A DNA stretch of 64,000 nucleotides from Homoserinimonas sedimenticola (GTDB lineage Bacteria; Actinomycetota; Actinomycetes; Actinomycetales; Microbacteriaceae). Of the stretch, positions 43,416 through 52,644 are shown in pieces; position 1 is the stretch's first letter; the number at the start of each line of letters is the position of its first letter. The translations under genes and the position numbers were made by a program. The stretch covers positions 1,574,326-1,638,325 of the forward strand of contig NZ_JAPELL010000001.1 of NCBI RefSeq assembly GCF_026094475.1, in the 5' to 3' direction. The notes under the pieces are model-generated. The model was not told the origin of the DNA, made no database searches, and was given only the letters and a program-made list of their open reading frames with translations.

Positions 43416-44834
43416 CTAACGAGCGGGAGTGTAGAGAACGGGGGAGAAGGCGGAGGAGACAATAGCGCGCAGCGACTCGAGGCTGCCTGAGGCGAGCCCC
43501 TGGGCACGCGCCTGCACGAGGATGTTGCCGATCGCGGTCGCCTCGACGGGTCCGGCGAGCACGGGCAGTCCGCTGCGGTCGGCGGTGAGTTGGCAGAGCA
43601 GCTCGTTGAGCGCACCCCCGCCGACAATGTGGATGACCGAGACGGTCTTACCCGAGAGCGCGGCGGCCGTGCGCACGGCGTGAGCGAAAGCATCCGCAAG
43701 GCTCTCGACGATGCTGCGCACGAACTCGGCCCTGCTGGAGGGCACGGGCAGGCCGTGCTCGACGCAGAACTCCGCGATGCGCGCGGGCATGTCTCCGGGG
43801 GTGAGGAACCGGGGGTCGTTGGCGTCGAAGACCGCAACAGGCGTCGTGACGGATGCCGCGGCCGCGAGCAGCGCCGGCAGCTCGATGGTCTCGCCCGAGC
43901 GTTCCCACGTGCGCACCGACTCGCTCAGCAGCCAGAGACCCATAACGTTGTGCAGGTAGCGGACCCGCCCGTCGACGCCGCCCTCGTTGGTGAAGTTGGC
44001 GGCGCGGCCGGCCTCGCTGATGACCGGATGCTCGAGCTCGACCCCGACGAGGCCCCAGGTTCCGCACGAGATGTAGGCGAAGTCCTCGCCCCGCGCGGGC
44101 ACCGCGACGACCGCCGAGGCGGTGTCGTGTGAGCCGATCGCAGTGACAGGGACTGCCCCGAGACCGGTCTCTGCGGCAACGGCGGGCAGCAGCGGCCCCA
44201 CCGTGTCGCCCGGCGAGACGAGCTCGGGCAGGATGCCGCGGGGCAGGCCCAGGCGGGCAATGAGCTCGTCGTCCCACTCGCGGGTGCTCGGGTTGAGCAG
44301 CCCCGTCGTGGACGCATTGGTGCGCTCCGCGACCGCGCGGCCGGTGAGCCAGTAACCCACGAGGTCGGGGATCAGCAGCATCCGCTCGGCCAGCTCCAGG
44401 TCGCCGGATGCCGCGTCCGCCGCCAGCTGGAACAGCGTGTTGAACGGCAGATGCTGCAGGCCGTTCGCTGAGTACAGCTCCTCCGCGCCGACGAGGGCGT
44501 GCACGGCCTCGACCCCGGCCGCCGTGCGCTCGTCACGGTAGTGATACGGGGTACCGAGCATCCGCCCGCCGCGGATCAGGGCGTAGTCGACGGCCCAGGA
44601 GTCGACACCAATGCTGCGCAGGCCGGGCTCGTCGCGCGCCGCCGAGCCGAGGCCGGCGAGGATGCTGCGGTAGAGCTCGAGAATGTTCCAGTGCAACCCG
44701 TCGATCGTGCGCACTGGGGTGTTGGGGAACCGGGCGACGGGCCGCAGGCGGATCTCGTTGTGCCCCACATAGCCGAGCATGACCCGGCCGCTCGTAGCGC
44801 CGAGATCGACCGCGGCGACCGCGTCGGTGCTCAT
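43416..44834 (-). CDS. rhaB: Rhamnulokinase (FGGY family)
   Basis: 472 residues. [16 protein letters not shown] opens the ATPase fold. [12 protein letters not shown] and [19 protein letters not shown] region are rhamnulokinase-like, [13 protein letters not shown] and [17 protein letters not shown] mark the second domain. Phosphorylates L-rhamnulose at C1. ATG overlaps the rhaD stop (ATGA). Confidence 0.92.
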   Translation of the reverse strand: MSTDAVAAVDLGATSGRVMLGYVGHNEIRLRPVARFPNTPVRTIDGLHWNILELYRSILAGLGSAARDEPGLRSIGVDSWAVDYALIRGGRMLGTPYHYRDERTAAGVEAVHALVGAEELYSANGLQHLPFNTLFQLAADAASGDLELAERMLLIPDLVGYWLTGRAVAERTNASTTGLLNPSTREWDDELIARLGLPRGILPELVSPGDTVGPLLPAVAAETGLGAVPVTAIGSHDTASAVVAVPARGEDFAYISCGTWGLVGVELEHPVISEAGRAANFTNEGGVDGRVRYLHNVMGLWLLSESVRTWERSGETIELPALLAAAASVTTPVAVFDANDPRFLTPGDMPARIAEFCVEHGLPVPSSRAEFVRSIVESLADAFAHAVRTAAALSGKTVSVIHIVGGGALNELLCQLTADRSGLPVLAGPVEATAIGNILVQARAQGLASGSLESLRAIVSSAFSPVLYTPAR

Positions 44835-46867
44835 CGCAGGAATGCCGCGGCGACGCCCGCGTCGACCGGGATGTGCAGGCCGGTCGTGTGGCTCAGGTCG
44901 CTGCTGCACAGCACGAAGACCGCGTTGGCGACGTTCTCGGGGAGCACCTCGCGCTTGAGGAGAGTGCGCTGCGCGTAGTACTTGCCCAGCTCCTCCTCGG
45001 GCACGCCGTAGACGGCCGCGCGCTTGGCACCCCAGCCGCCCGCAAAGATGCCCGAGCCGCGCACAACACCGTCAGGGTTGATGCCGTTGACCTTGACTCC
45101 GTGCTCCCCGAGCTCGGCCGCGAGCAGCCGCACCTGGTGGGCCTGGTCGGCCTTCGTCGCGGAGTACGCGATGTTGTTCGGGCCCGCGAAGATCGAGTTC
45201 TTGGAGGAGATGTAGACGACGTCGCCGCCGAGCTCCTGCTCGATCAGCACCTTGGCCGCAGCGCGCGAGACGAGGAACGAGCCCTTCGCCATGACGTTGT
45301 GCTGCAAATCCCAGTCTGCGACGGTCGTGTCGAGCAGCGACTTGCTGAGCGAGAGCCCCGCGTTGTTGATGACGATGTCGAGGCCACCGAAGGCGAGCAC
45401 GGTCGCGTCGATCGCCTGCTGCACCGCCTGCTCGTCGGTGACGTCGGCCTTGATGCCGATCGCGACATCCGTCGTGCCCAGCTCGGCCGCGGCCGCCTGC
45501 GCCTTCTCAAGGTCGAGGTCGGCGATGACAACGCAGGCACCCTCCTCTGCGAGACGGGTCGCAATGGCCTTGCCGATGCCGGAGGCGGCGCCCGTCACGA
45601 GGGCGATGCGGGTCGCGAGCGGCTTGGGCTTGGGCATCCGCTGCAGCTTGGCCTCTTCGAGCGCCCAGTATTCGATGCGGAACTTCTCGGCGTCGCTGAT
45701 GGGCGTGTAGGTCGAGATGGCCTCGGCCCCCCGCATGACGTTGATGGCGTTGATGTAGAACTCGCCGGCAACGCGTGCTGTCTGCTTGTTGGCGCCGTAG
45801 CTGAACATGCCCACGCCGGGGATGAGGATGATGGCGGGGTCGGCGCCGCGCATTGCCGGGCTCGCGTCATCTGCGTGCGCCTCGTAGTACGCCGCATAGT
45901 CGGCGCGGTACTGCTCGTGCAGCTCGGTGAGCCGCGCGATCGAGTCCTCGATGGATGCGTCGGCCGGCAGATCGAGCACGAGCGGCTTGACCTTGGTGCG
46001 CAAGAAGTGGTCGGGGCAGCTCGTGCCGAGGGCGGCGAGACGCGGGTGCTCGCTCGACGCGAGGAAGTCGGTGACGACGGATGCGTCGGTGAAGTGGCCG
46101 ACCTGCGGCCGGTCAGTCGACGCAATCTTGCGCAGGGTCGCAGCCAGCGCTGCGGCCTTGGCCCGGCGCTCGGCCTCGGAAAGCGCCTCGTAGCCGGGCA
46201 GCACATCTCCGAAGGGCTTCTCGCGCCCGTTCTCGGCGATGAACTTCTCGGCGGTGTCGATGATCCACATCGAGTTGGCCTCGGCTTCATCGCTCGTGTC
46301 GCCCCACGCCGTGATGCCGTGGCCGCCGAGGATGCAGCCGACCGCCTGCGGATTCTGAGCCTTGATCGCGGCGATGTCCTCGCCGAGCTGCCAGCCCGGG
46401 CGACGCCACGGCACCCACACGACCTTGTCGCCGAAGGCCTTCGCCGTCAGCGCCTCACCGTCAGCGGATGTTGCGAACGCGATGCCCGAGTCGGGGTGCA
46501 GGTGGTCGACGTGCGCAGCGTCGACCAACCCGTGCATGGCGGTGTCGATGCTGGGAGCGGCGCCGCCCTTGCCGTGGAGCGTGTAGTCGAATGCGGCGAC
46601 CATCTCGTCCTCACGGTCGACGCCGGGGTACACGTTCGAGAGCGCGCGCAGGCGGTCGAGGCGGAGCACCGCGAGGCCGGCCTCCTTGAGCGTGCCGAGG
46701 TCGCCGCCCGAGCCCTTGACCCAGAGGAGTTCGACGGGCTCACCCGTGACCGGGTCGGTCTCGGTGCCCTTGGCAGAGGTGTTGCCACCCGCGTAGTTGG
46801 TGACGCGGGGGTCGCTGCCGAGGCGATTGCTGCGCTCGATGAGTTCACGTGCGGTGGGGTTCGTCAT
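44831..46867 (-). CDS. rhaD: Bifunctional rhamnulose-1-phosphate aldolase / short-chain lactaldehyde dehydrogenase
   Basis: 678 residues. The N-terminal class II aldolase domain (about 1-400) has NYAGGNTSAKG and HVDHLHPDSGIAF with zinc-binding histidines. The C-terminal classical SDR (about 425-678) has VTGAASGIGKAIA, NNAGLS, and YSATKADQAHQ with the active-site Y and K. It splits rhamnulose 1-phosphate to dihydroxyacetone phosphate and L-lactaldehyde and oxidises the latter to lactate, so one protein does both steps. This fused form is known from Bacillus and other Gram-positives (RhaEW). Start 119 bases after rhaI. Confidence 0.93.
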   Translation of the reverse strand: MTNPTARELIERSNRLGSDPRVTNYAGGNTSAKGTETDPVTGEPVELLWVKGSGGDLGTLKEAGLAVLRLDRLRALSNVYPGVDREDEMVAAFDYTLHGKGGAAPSIDTAMHGLVDAAHVDHLHPDSGIAFATSADGEALTAKAFGDKVVWVPWRRPGWQLGEDIAAIKAQNPQAVGCILGGHGITAWGDTSDEAEANSMWIIDTAEKFIAENGREKPFGDVLPGYEALSEAERRAKAAALAATLRKIASTDRPQVGHFTDASVVTDFLASSEHPRLAALGTSCPDHFLRTKVKPLVLDLPADASIEDSIARLTELHEQYRADYAAYYEAHADDASPAMRGADPAIILIPGVGMFSYGANKQTARVAGEFYINAINVMRGAEAISTYTPISDAEKFRIEYWALEEAKLQRMPKPKPLATRIALVTGAASGIGKAIATRLAEEGACVVIADLDLEKAQAAAAELGTTDVAIGIKADVTDEQAVQQAIDATVLAFGGLDIVINNAGLSLSKSLLDTTVADWDLQHNVMAKGSFLVSRAAAKVLIEQELGGDVVYISSKNSIFAGPNNIAYSATKADQAHQVRLLAAELGEHGVKVNGINPDGVVRGSGIFAGGWGAKRAAVYGVPEEELGKYYAQRTLLKREVLPENVANAVFVLCSSDLSHTTGLHIPVDAGVAAAFLR

Positions 46868-46933
46868 CTCTTCGTCTCTCGTGAAGTCTTTCGTGTGGTC
46901 TCGTATCTTGGGTCGAATTGCCCACTTCTGCTG

Positions 46934-46951
46934 CTTCCGGAGGCCCGGAAG
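46934..46951. other. Short perfect hairpin between rhaI and rhaD
   Basis: CTTCCGG and CCGGAAG pair around AGGC. The rhaI transcript is followed by this stem but no clear T-run, so it may mark a message-processing point or a weak attenuator more than a full terminator. Confidence 0.45.
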
Positions 46952-46986
46952 GGTGCAAAGCAGGCAACTCGGCGGGGAGGTGCGGT

Positions 46987-48153
46987 TTACGCGCCCCAGC
47001 TCGCCTGCTGGCCGCCGACGCGCTCCTCGGCGATCTTCTGCTGGTAGCCGCTCTCGAGGAACGCTGCGATCGGGTCGGCGGGGAGCCCGCGACCCTCGCG
47101 CCACTGAGCAAGGGCGGGGCGGACATCCGTGTAGAAGGCGTCCATCAGCACCTGGTGGGCCTCAAGCACGTCATTTGCCGCCTGCGCCGCCGCCAAGGCG
47201 TCGCGGTCAACGAGCAGCGCCCGCGCCGTCATCTCCTGCACATTGAGCACGGAACGCATCTGACCGCGGATCTTGTCTTCGATGTTGTGGCACTGGTCGA
47301 GCATGAAGACGACGGGCGAGTCCTCGTCGAGCCCGCCGCCGCGCGCAACCTCCGTCATGATGCGGAACAGCTGGAACGGGTCGGCCGAGCCCACGATGAG
47401 GTCGTCGTCGGCGTAGAAGCGCGAGTTGAAGTCGAAGGAGCCGAGCTTGCCGAGACGCAGCAGCTGCATGACGATGAACTCGATGTTGGTGCCGGGGGCG
47501 TGGTGGCCCGTGTCGAGACAGACCATCGCCTTGTCGCCGAGCGCCGCGACCTGGGCGTAGGAGGTGCCCCAGTCCGGGACATCCGTGTGGTAGAACGCCG
47601 GCTCGAAGAACTTGTACTCGAGCACCATTCGGTGGTCGTCGCCGAGGCGGGCATAGATCGTCTCGAGGCTCTCGGCGAGACGATCCTGGCGGCCGCGAAG
47701 GTCATCCTGGCCGGGGTAGTTGGTGCCGTCGGCGAGCCAGATCTTGAGGTCGCGCGAACCCGTCTCGTTCATGACGTCGATGCAGTCGAAGTGGTGATCG
47801 ATCGCGCGCTGGCGCACGGATGCATCAGCCGAGGTCAGCGAACCGAACTTGTACTCGTCATCCTGGAACGTGTTGGAGTTGATCGTGCCGATCTCCACGC
47901 CCTGCTCGGCGGCGTGCTCACGGAGGGCCGCAAAGTCGTCGACCTTGTCCCACGGGATGTGCAGCGCCACCTTGGGGGCGAGGCCCGTGTAACGGTGCAC
48001 CTGGGCGGCATCCGAAATCTTCTCCTCGGGGGTGCGGGGGGTTCCGGGGGTCGAGAAGACCTTGAAGCGGGTGCCCGAGTTGCCGAACGCCCACGACGGC
48101 AGTTCGATGGCCTGGCGCTCGAGGTCGGTAGCGATGGAGTCGAAGGCGGTCAT
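46987..48153 (-). CDS. rhaI: L-rhamnose isomerase
   Basis: 388 residues, (beta/alpha)8 barrel of the Pseudomonas stutzeri-type L-rhamnose isomerase. VLEYKFFEPAFYHTDVPDWG, VCLDTGHHAPGTNIEFIV and DFNSRFYADDDLIVGSADPF contain the metal-binding E, D and H residues. Converts L-rhamnose to L-rhamnulose. ATG at 48153 follows GAGGAGACCC. First gene of the rha operon, just downstream of a LacI-type operator. Confidence 0.92.
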   Translation of the reverse strand: MTAFDSIATDLERQAIELPSWAFGNSGTRFKVFSTPGTPRTPEEKISDAAQVHRYTGLAPKVALHIPWDKVDDFAALREHAAEQGVEIGTINSNTFQDDEYKFGSLTSADASVRQRAIDHHFDCIDVMNETGSRDLKIWLADGTNYPGQDDLRGRQDRLAESLETIYARLGDDHRMVLEYKFFEPAFYHTDVPDWGTSYAQVAALGDKAMVCLDTGHHAPGTNIEFIVMQLLRLGKLGSFDFNSRFYADDDLIVGSADPFQLFRIMTEVARGGGLDEDSPVVFMLDQCHNIEDKIRGQMRSVLNVQEMTARALLVDRDALAAAQAANDVLEAHQVLMDAFYTDVRPALAQWREGRGLPADPIAAFLESGYQQKIAEERVGGQQASWGA

Positions 48154-48176
48154 GGGTCTCCTCGGGGTCTCTGCGT

Positions 48177-48188
48177 TGAAACGTTTCA
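48177..48188. promoter_or_regulatory. LacI-family operator for the rha operon
   Basis: TGAAACGTTTCA, a perfect 12-base palindrome with the central CG typical of LacI-family operators. It is 24 bases upstream of the rhaI start, and the divergent regulator starts 92 bases away. Confidence 0.82.
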
Positions 48189-48279
48189 TGCGCGTGACTT
48201 CGACTGTAGAGCTCGGCCGCGGTCGCCGTCAACCTTCGCCCGGTGTGCCATCCTGATTCGACACAGGCCAGGGGGTGAG

Positions 48280-49290
48280 ATGAACGCGAGCGTGAAGGAT
48301 GTCGCCGCGCGCGCGGGCGTGTCCGTCGGCACCGTCTCCAACGTGCTCAATCGCCCCGACAAGGTCTCGCCCGCCACCGCGCAGCGGGTGCACGCCGCCA
48401 TCGCCGAGCTCGGTTTTGTGCGCAACGACGCCGCGAGGCAACTCCGCGCGGGCAGAAGCCGCGCAATCGGAATGGTGCTGCTCGACGTCGCCAACCCCTT
48501 CTTCAGCGAGCTCGCGCGGGGCGCCGAGGAGCGCGCCGTCGAGTCCGGGCACGCGCTCATCCTCGGCAACAGCGACGAGAAGGCCGACCGCGAGGCCCGC
48601 TACCTCGACCTCTTCGAGGAGCAGCGGATGCACGGGGTGCTCGTCTCCCCGGCCGGCGACGTCGACGCGCGCCTCGAGCTCCTCCGCGAGCGCGGCATCC
48701 CCTCCGTGCTCGTCGACCGCGGCAGTGACGCCTTCAGTTCCGTCTCCGTGGACGACGTCGCGGGGGGCGAGCTCGCAGTCCGCCACCTTGTCTCACTCGG
48801 CCGCAAGCGCATCGCCTACGTGTGCGGACCCCTCACGATCCGGCAGGTGGCCGATCGACTAGAGGGGGCGCGGCGCGTGGTGGCGCAGCATCCGGATGTC
48901 ACGATCGAGGTCGTCTCGCAGGCGGCGTTGACCGTGCCGGCGGGCGCCGCGGCCGGCACCGCCCTCGCGGCGCGCGCAGCCGCGGACCGCCCCGACGCCG
49001 TCTTCGCGGCCAACGACCTGCTCGCCCTCGGGGTGCTTCAGTCGCTCGTCATGCTCGGCGACGTATCGGTGCCCGGCGACGTCGCGCTCATCGGGTACGA
49101 CGACATCGCGTTCGCCCGGTCCGCCGTCGTGCCGCTCACGTCGATCCGCCAGCCGAGCCGCGCGATCGGTGCGACCGCCGTCGAGATCCTGCTTGAGGAA
49201 GCCGCGGAACCGACTCTCGAGAAGCGCGCGGTCGTGTTCCAGCCGGAACTCGTGGTGCGGGCGAGCACGGCGGCAACACCATGGCGCTGA
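48280..49290 (+). CDS. LacI family transcriptional regulator of rhamnose genes
   Basis: 336 residues. VKDVAARAGVSVGTVSNVLNRPDKV is the LacI helix-turn-helix and hinge. The periplasmic-binding-like effector domain includes IPSVLVDRGSD, DAVFAANDLLALGVLQ and LIGYDDIAFA. ATG at 48280 follows GGGGGTGAG. Divergent from rhaI, so it most likely represses the rha operon until rhamnose or a product is bound. Confidence 0.9.
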   Translation: MNASVKDVAARAGVSVGTVSNVLNRPDKVSPATAQRVHAAIAELGFVRNDAARQLRAGRSRAIGMVLLDVANPFFSELARGAEERAVESGHALILGNSDEKADREARYLDLFEEQRMHGVLVSPAGDVDARLELLRERGIPSVLVDRGSDAFSSVSVDDVAGGELAVRHLVSLGRKRIAYVCGPLTIRQVADRLEGARRVVAQHPDVTIEVVSQAALTVPAGAAAGTALAARAAADRPDAVFAANDLLALGVLQSLVMLGDVSVPGDVALIGYDDIAFARSAVVPLTSIRQPSRAIGATAVEILLEEAAEPTLEKRAVVFQPELVVRASTAATPWR

Positions 49291-49299
49291 GGTACCTTC

Positions 49300-49440
49300 A
49301 TGCAACGCGTCATATAGATCCGCGTCAGCCTCGACCGCACTGGTGAGGCTCTTGCCGTCGCCCGCCAGGAGCAGGGGTGCCTAAGCTTTGCGATTCGGGA
49401 GGGCATCGCCTGCGCCACGTCGGTCGCGATGATACTCGAG
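49300..49440 (+). pseudogene. Serine-recombinase N-terminal remnant
   Basis: The frame from an ATG at 49300 reads MQRVI, an amber stop at 49315-49317, then IRVSLDRTGEALAVARQEQG and CLSFAIREGI. This closely resembles the start of large serine recombinases (RVS-x-DRTGEGLAVxRQ). No catalytic serine region follows beyond about 49440; the rest is missing. It would mark the left edge of an old insertion that brought the TIR and Mrr-like genes. Confidence 0.5.
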
Positions 49441-49462
49441 ACCACGATCGATCCTGTGCGCC

Positions 49463-50230
49463 CTACTCGCCGTCCACGACAACCGTGTCCGCGATCTTCG
49501 CCGCGACCTCATCGAGCGAGGCGTAGTCCGACGTCGTCAGGCCGGAGCGGGCAGCAAGCAGCGGGCTGACCTTGCGAAGCTCCTCGAAGGTCGTGCCGTG
49601 CACGATGGGGATGACGCGGTCGGTAGCTAGCAGCGCGGACAGCTCTTGAGACGCGATACCATCGCTATTCAGGCTGGCGAACAGGGCCGGGGTCACGAGA
49701 ACGATCCCAGCGCGCGACGCCGCCAACCCCTTATCGATCTTTCGAATAAGCGAGGTTCCCAGTGGTACGTCCATCTCGCTGAACCAGACCGAGACTTCGA
49801 GTTCGGTCAGGAGGTCGTGGAGCTCCAGCGCCGCACCCTTACGGTCGTCCCAGGCGTGGCATAGGAACAGGTCACGCTGCCCGGTTGCGTCCTCGGAGAT
49901 CCGCACGACCTGTTCGCGCACAGTGTTGAGCGTCTGGTACTCGCGAACGGAGTAGGAGACGGCCGACCGACGAGTTCGGCTCGCCGTGCTGGTCCGACGA
50001 CCACCTCCGCCGCTTGCGCTACTACCACCGGACGACCGGCTGAAGCTCGGATACCGCTTAGGCGTGGGCGGGACCACCGGCACAACCGGAGTAGGAGGGG
50101 GCGTGTATGCGGGGCGGTCGTAGTACGGGTCTCGATACCCGCCGTAGCCGCCATAGCGGCCCCCGTGGACAGGGCAGTCTGCTCCGCCGCCCCGGATGTG
50201 TCCATAGACCGGAGCCGTGCACTGTGCCAT
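49463..50230 (-). CDS. TIR-domain protein with Cys/His N-terminus
   Basis: 255 residues. The N-terminus has C4, H11, C19 and H22 in CTAPVYGH...CPVHGG, a probable zinc site. A Gly/Tyr/Pro/Ser-rich linker (about 23-90) follows. The TIR domain (about 119-245) has DLFLCHAWDDRKGAALELHD and VSVWFSEMDVPLGTSLIRK. At the place of the catalytic glutamate of NAD-cleaving TIRs (D-E-W-E type) it has D154 in SEMD. I recall this architecture in many actinobacteria. Lower GC than neighbours. Divergent from the nuclease gene. May act in phage defence or signalling; unproven. Confidence 0.85.
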   Translation of the reverse strand: MAQCTAPVYGHIRGGGADCPVHGGRYGGYGGYRDPYYDRPAYTPPPTPVVPVVPPTPKRYPSFSRSSGGSSASGGGGRRTSTASRTRRSAVSYSVREYQTLNTVREQVVRISEDATGQRDLFLCHAWDDRKGAALELHDLLTELEVSVWFSEMDVPLGTSLIRKIDKGLAASRAGIVLVTPALFASLNSDGIASQELSALLATDRVIPIVHGTTFEELRKVSPLLAARSGLTTSDYASLDEVAAKIADTVVVDGE

Positions 50231-50366
50231 GAGCGAATCTTATCCACGACCTTCGACATTGCTCATGATCCGGGCCGAGTGAAATTGGGAGGCACGGGAG
50301 CGGGAGCCTCGCCGCCTAGGGTGTCGATCGATCGCGCCGCTGACACTGCGACCTATTCTCAGACTT

Positions 50367-51185
50367 ATGGGAGAAACAGGCGATACCGCTCCAGAACCGG
50401 CTCCTCTAGCCGGTGTGGTACCAGCACGTCCGTCAACCAATATGTTCGACTTCGAAAATCTGACACCTACGGACTTCGAGGACTTCGTCTTTGACTTACT
50501 GAAGACGATCGGCTTCGTCAACGTCGACTGGCGCAAAGGCACCCCGAAGGACGCCAGTCCGTCTGACCGCGGCAGAGATATCGAGGCGAAGTACCTGGTC
50601 ACCGACGTCGACGGGCACCAGAGGTTCGAGCGATGGTTCGTCGACGCGAAGCACTACGACAAAGGAGTGCCACCCGAAGCGTTGCAGGGTCTCTTTACCT
50701 GGGCCCAATCTGAGCGACCGGACGTGGCGCTAGTGGCCGCATCGGGCTACCTATCGAATCCTGCCAAGGACTGGATCGAGCAGTACCGCAAGACCTCTGC
50801 ACCGCCTTTGCGAATCCGTCATTGGGAACGACCACAGATCAGCGAATTCTTGGCGCAGCACCCTGAACTGACCTACAGGCACGAAATCTACGAGCAGGAC
50901 GCCATGCGATCACTTGCAGAGATTCAGGCAGCCGAAACCGAGGTGTACAACCGTCGCTGGTACGACCGATCCGTGTCCCGAGATCACTTCGTTGAGATCG
51001 GCCAAGTTGAACCGCTGCCCGGCGAGTTGCGTGAACAGGTGCTCTCGGCGCGAAGTCACATCGAGGACGAACTCGGAGTTGAAACCCTCAGCGTTGGCTC
51101 CGACTGGGAAGCCGGGCTGTGGGCAGGCAAGCACTCGGCGCTGCGCTGGGTGCTGGGCGACGATTGGGACAACTTAGACACCTGA
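50367..51185 (+). CDS. Mrr-like restriction endonuclease domain protein
   Basis: 272 residues. NLTPTDFEDFVFDLLKTIGF is the Mrr N-terminal helix pair. GRDIEAKYL (D71) and WFVDAKHYDKGV (D93, K95) form a PD-(D/E)xK-type nuclease site. The C-terminal half has no recognised domain. ATG at 50367 or 50442 (MFDFENL) are both possible; neither has a good ribosome site. Around half to 60% GC in places against about 70% for the window, so probably acquired. No methyltransferase is nearby, so it would be of the type that cuts modified DNA, if it cuts. Confidence 0.75.
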   Translation: MGETGDTAPEPAPLAGVVPARPSTNMFDFENLTPTDFEDFVFDLLKTIGFVNVDWRKGTPKDASPSDRGRDIEAKYLVTDVDGHQRFERWFVDAKHYDKGVPPEALQGLFTWAQSERPDVALVAASGYLSNPAKDWIEQYRKTSAPPLRIRHWERPQISEFLAQHPELTYRHEIYEQDAMRSLAEIQAAETEVYNRRWYDRSVSRDHFVEIGQVEPLPGELREQVLSARSHIEDELGVETLSVGSDWEAGLWAGKHSALRWVLGDDWDNLDT

Positions 51186-51298
51186 CCCGCTGATGCTCAC
51201 CGCGGGAATCGGGGCTGAAGGAGCCGGTCGGCCGTCGACCGCGGAAGCGTGGCTACTCGCTAAATCGCGATTGTGCCGGGGCTGAGGCGGGGGTGCCA

Positions 51299-51904
51299 CT
51301 ACCCGCCGACGCGCCCCGAGTCGTTGGCCGAGACATCCGTGCGGTGGAAGTTCAGGTGCGAGCGGCTCGCCGTCGGCCCCCGCTGCCCCAGGTAGCGCGA
51401 GAAGGTCGCGCCCGCGCCGTAGGGGCGCTCGGCGGGCGAGGTGAGCTTGAAGAAGCAGAGCTGCCCGATCTTCATGCCCGGCCACAGCTTGATCGGCAGG
51501 GTCGCGACGTTGCTGAGCTCAAGCGTCACGTGGCCCGAGAAACCTGGGTCGACGAAGCCCGCCGTGGAGTGCGTGAGGAGGCCGAGGCGCCCCAGCGAGC
51601 TCTTGCCCTCGAGCCGCGCCGCGATGTCGTCGGGAAGCGTCACCTGCTCGTAGGTGGAGCCGAGCACGAACTCGCCCGGGTGCAGGATGAACGGCTTGTC
51701 GGCGTCGACCTCGAGCAGGCGGGTCAGTTCGGGCTGGTGCTCCGCGGGGTCGATGTAGGGGTACTTGTGGTTGTCGAAGAGACGGAAGTACCGGTCGAGG
51801 CGCACATCCACGCTCGACGGCTGCACCATCTCGGGCTCGCTCGGGTCGAGACGGATGCGGCCCGCGGCGAGTTCGGCGTTGATGTCGCGGTCGGAGAGCA
51901 GCAT
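51299..51904 (-). CDS. dcd: dCTP deaminase, probably bifunctional (dUMP-forming)
   Basis: 201 residues. [17 protein letters not shown] and PSSVDVRLD open it; [30 protein letters not shown] is the trimer active site with the catalytic glutamate. Actinobacterial members such as that of Mycobacterium tuberculosis make dUMP directly. Supplies dUMP for thymidylate synthesis. Convergent with the Mrr-like gene; core genome starts again here. Confidence 0.93.
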   Translation of the reverse strand: MLLSDRDINAELAAGRIRLDPSEPEMVQPSSVDVRLDRYFRLFDNHKYPYIDPAEHQPELTRLLEVDADKPFILHPGEFVLGSTYEQVTLPDDIAARLEGKSSLGRLGLLTHSTAGFVDPGFSGHVTLELSNVATLPIKLWPGMKIGQLCFFKLTSPAERPYGAGATFSRYLGQRGPTASRSHLNFHRTDVSANDSGRVGG

Positions 51905-51942
51905 GGTCACGAGACTAACGGAAACGGATGCCGCGGCATCCG

Positions 51943-52470
51943 TCAGAGCGGTTTGGCGAGCACGAGCATCCGCAGGTCGTCGCGCAGGGGGATGCCGAAG
52001 CGCTCGTCGCCGTAGGGAAAGTCGCGCACCTCGCCCGTGCGCTCGTAGCCGCGCCGCTCGTAGAAGGCGATGAGGTCGGGGCGCTGCTCGATGACCGTCA
52101 TCTCCATCGTCGTCGCGCCCCACAGGTTGGCTGCCCGACGTTCCGCCTCGGCGAGGATGGCCTTGCCCAGCCCGCCTCCCTGCCCGCTCGGGCGCACCGC
52201 GAACATGCCGAAGTAGGCAGTCTCGGCGTCCGTGCGGGCGATGTGGGCGCACCCGCGGAGCTGCCCGCCGCTCTCGGCGAGCAGCACGACACTGTCGGGC
52301 CGACGCAGGTCCTCGCCGAGCACCTCGGGGTCGATGCGCTGCCCCTCGAGCAGGTCGGCCTCGGTGGTCCAGCCGGCGCGGCTCGCATCGCCGCGATACG
52401 CGGATGTCACGAGCTCCACGATCGCGGGAATGTCGTCGCTCGTCGCGTTCCGGAAGCTGAGGTGGTTCAC
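51943..52470 (-). CDS. GNAT family N-acetyltransferase
   Basis: 175 residues. [16 protein letters not shown] opens the fold; [19 protein letters not shown] is the acetyl-CoA-binding motif (R/Q-x-x-G-x-G/A) and [12 protein letters not shown] the C-terminal beta-bulge. Acceptor unknown. 38 bases upstream of dcd on the same strand, so possibly co-transcribed. Confidence 0.87.
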   Translation of the reverse strand: MNHLSFRNATSDDIPAIVELVTSAYRGDASRAGWTTEADLLEGQRIDPEVLGEDLRRPDSVVLLAESGGQLRGCAHIARTDAETAYFGMFAVRPSGQGGGLGKAILAEAERRAANLWGATTMEMTVIEQRPDLIAFYERRGYERTGEVRDFPYGDERFGIPLRDDLRMLVLAKPL

Positions 52471-52517
52471 GTACCGAGGCTACTGGGTAGTATGGGGACG
52501 TCCGGTTCGCCGGATGC

Positions 52518-52591
52518 GCGGATGTAGTTCAATGGTAGAACTTCAGCTTCCCAAGCTGATAGCGCGGGTTCGATTCCCGTCATCCGCTCCA
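52518..52591 (+). tRNA. tRNA-Gly (anticodon CCC)
   Basis: A 7-bp acceptor stem (GCGGATG with CATCCGC), the D arm, an anticodon loop TTCCCAA with anticodon CCC, a T arm with GGTTCGATTCC, and CCA encoded at the 3' end (52589-52591). 74 nucleotides. Reads GGG codons. Confidence 0.95.
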
Positions 52592-52644
52592 ATTGTTCGT
52601 TCGGACATCAATTGCCGTGCACCTGGGTCGCCTGGTGCCGCCCT

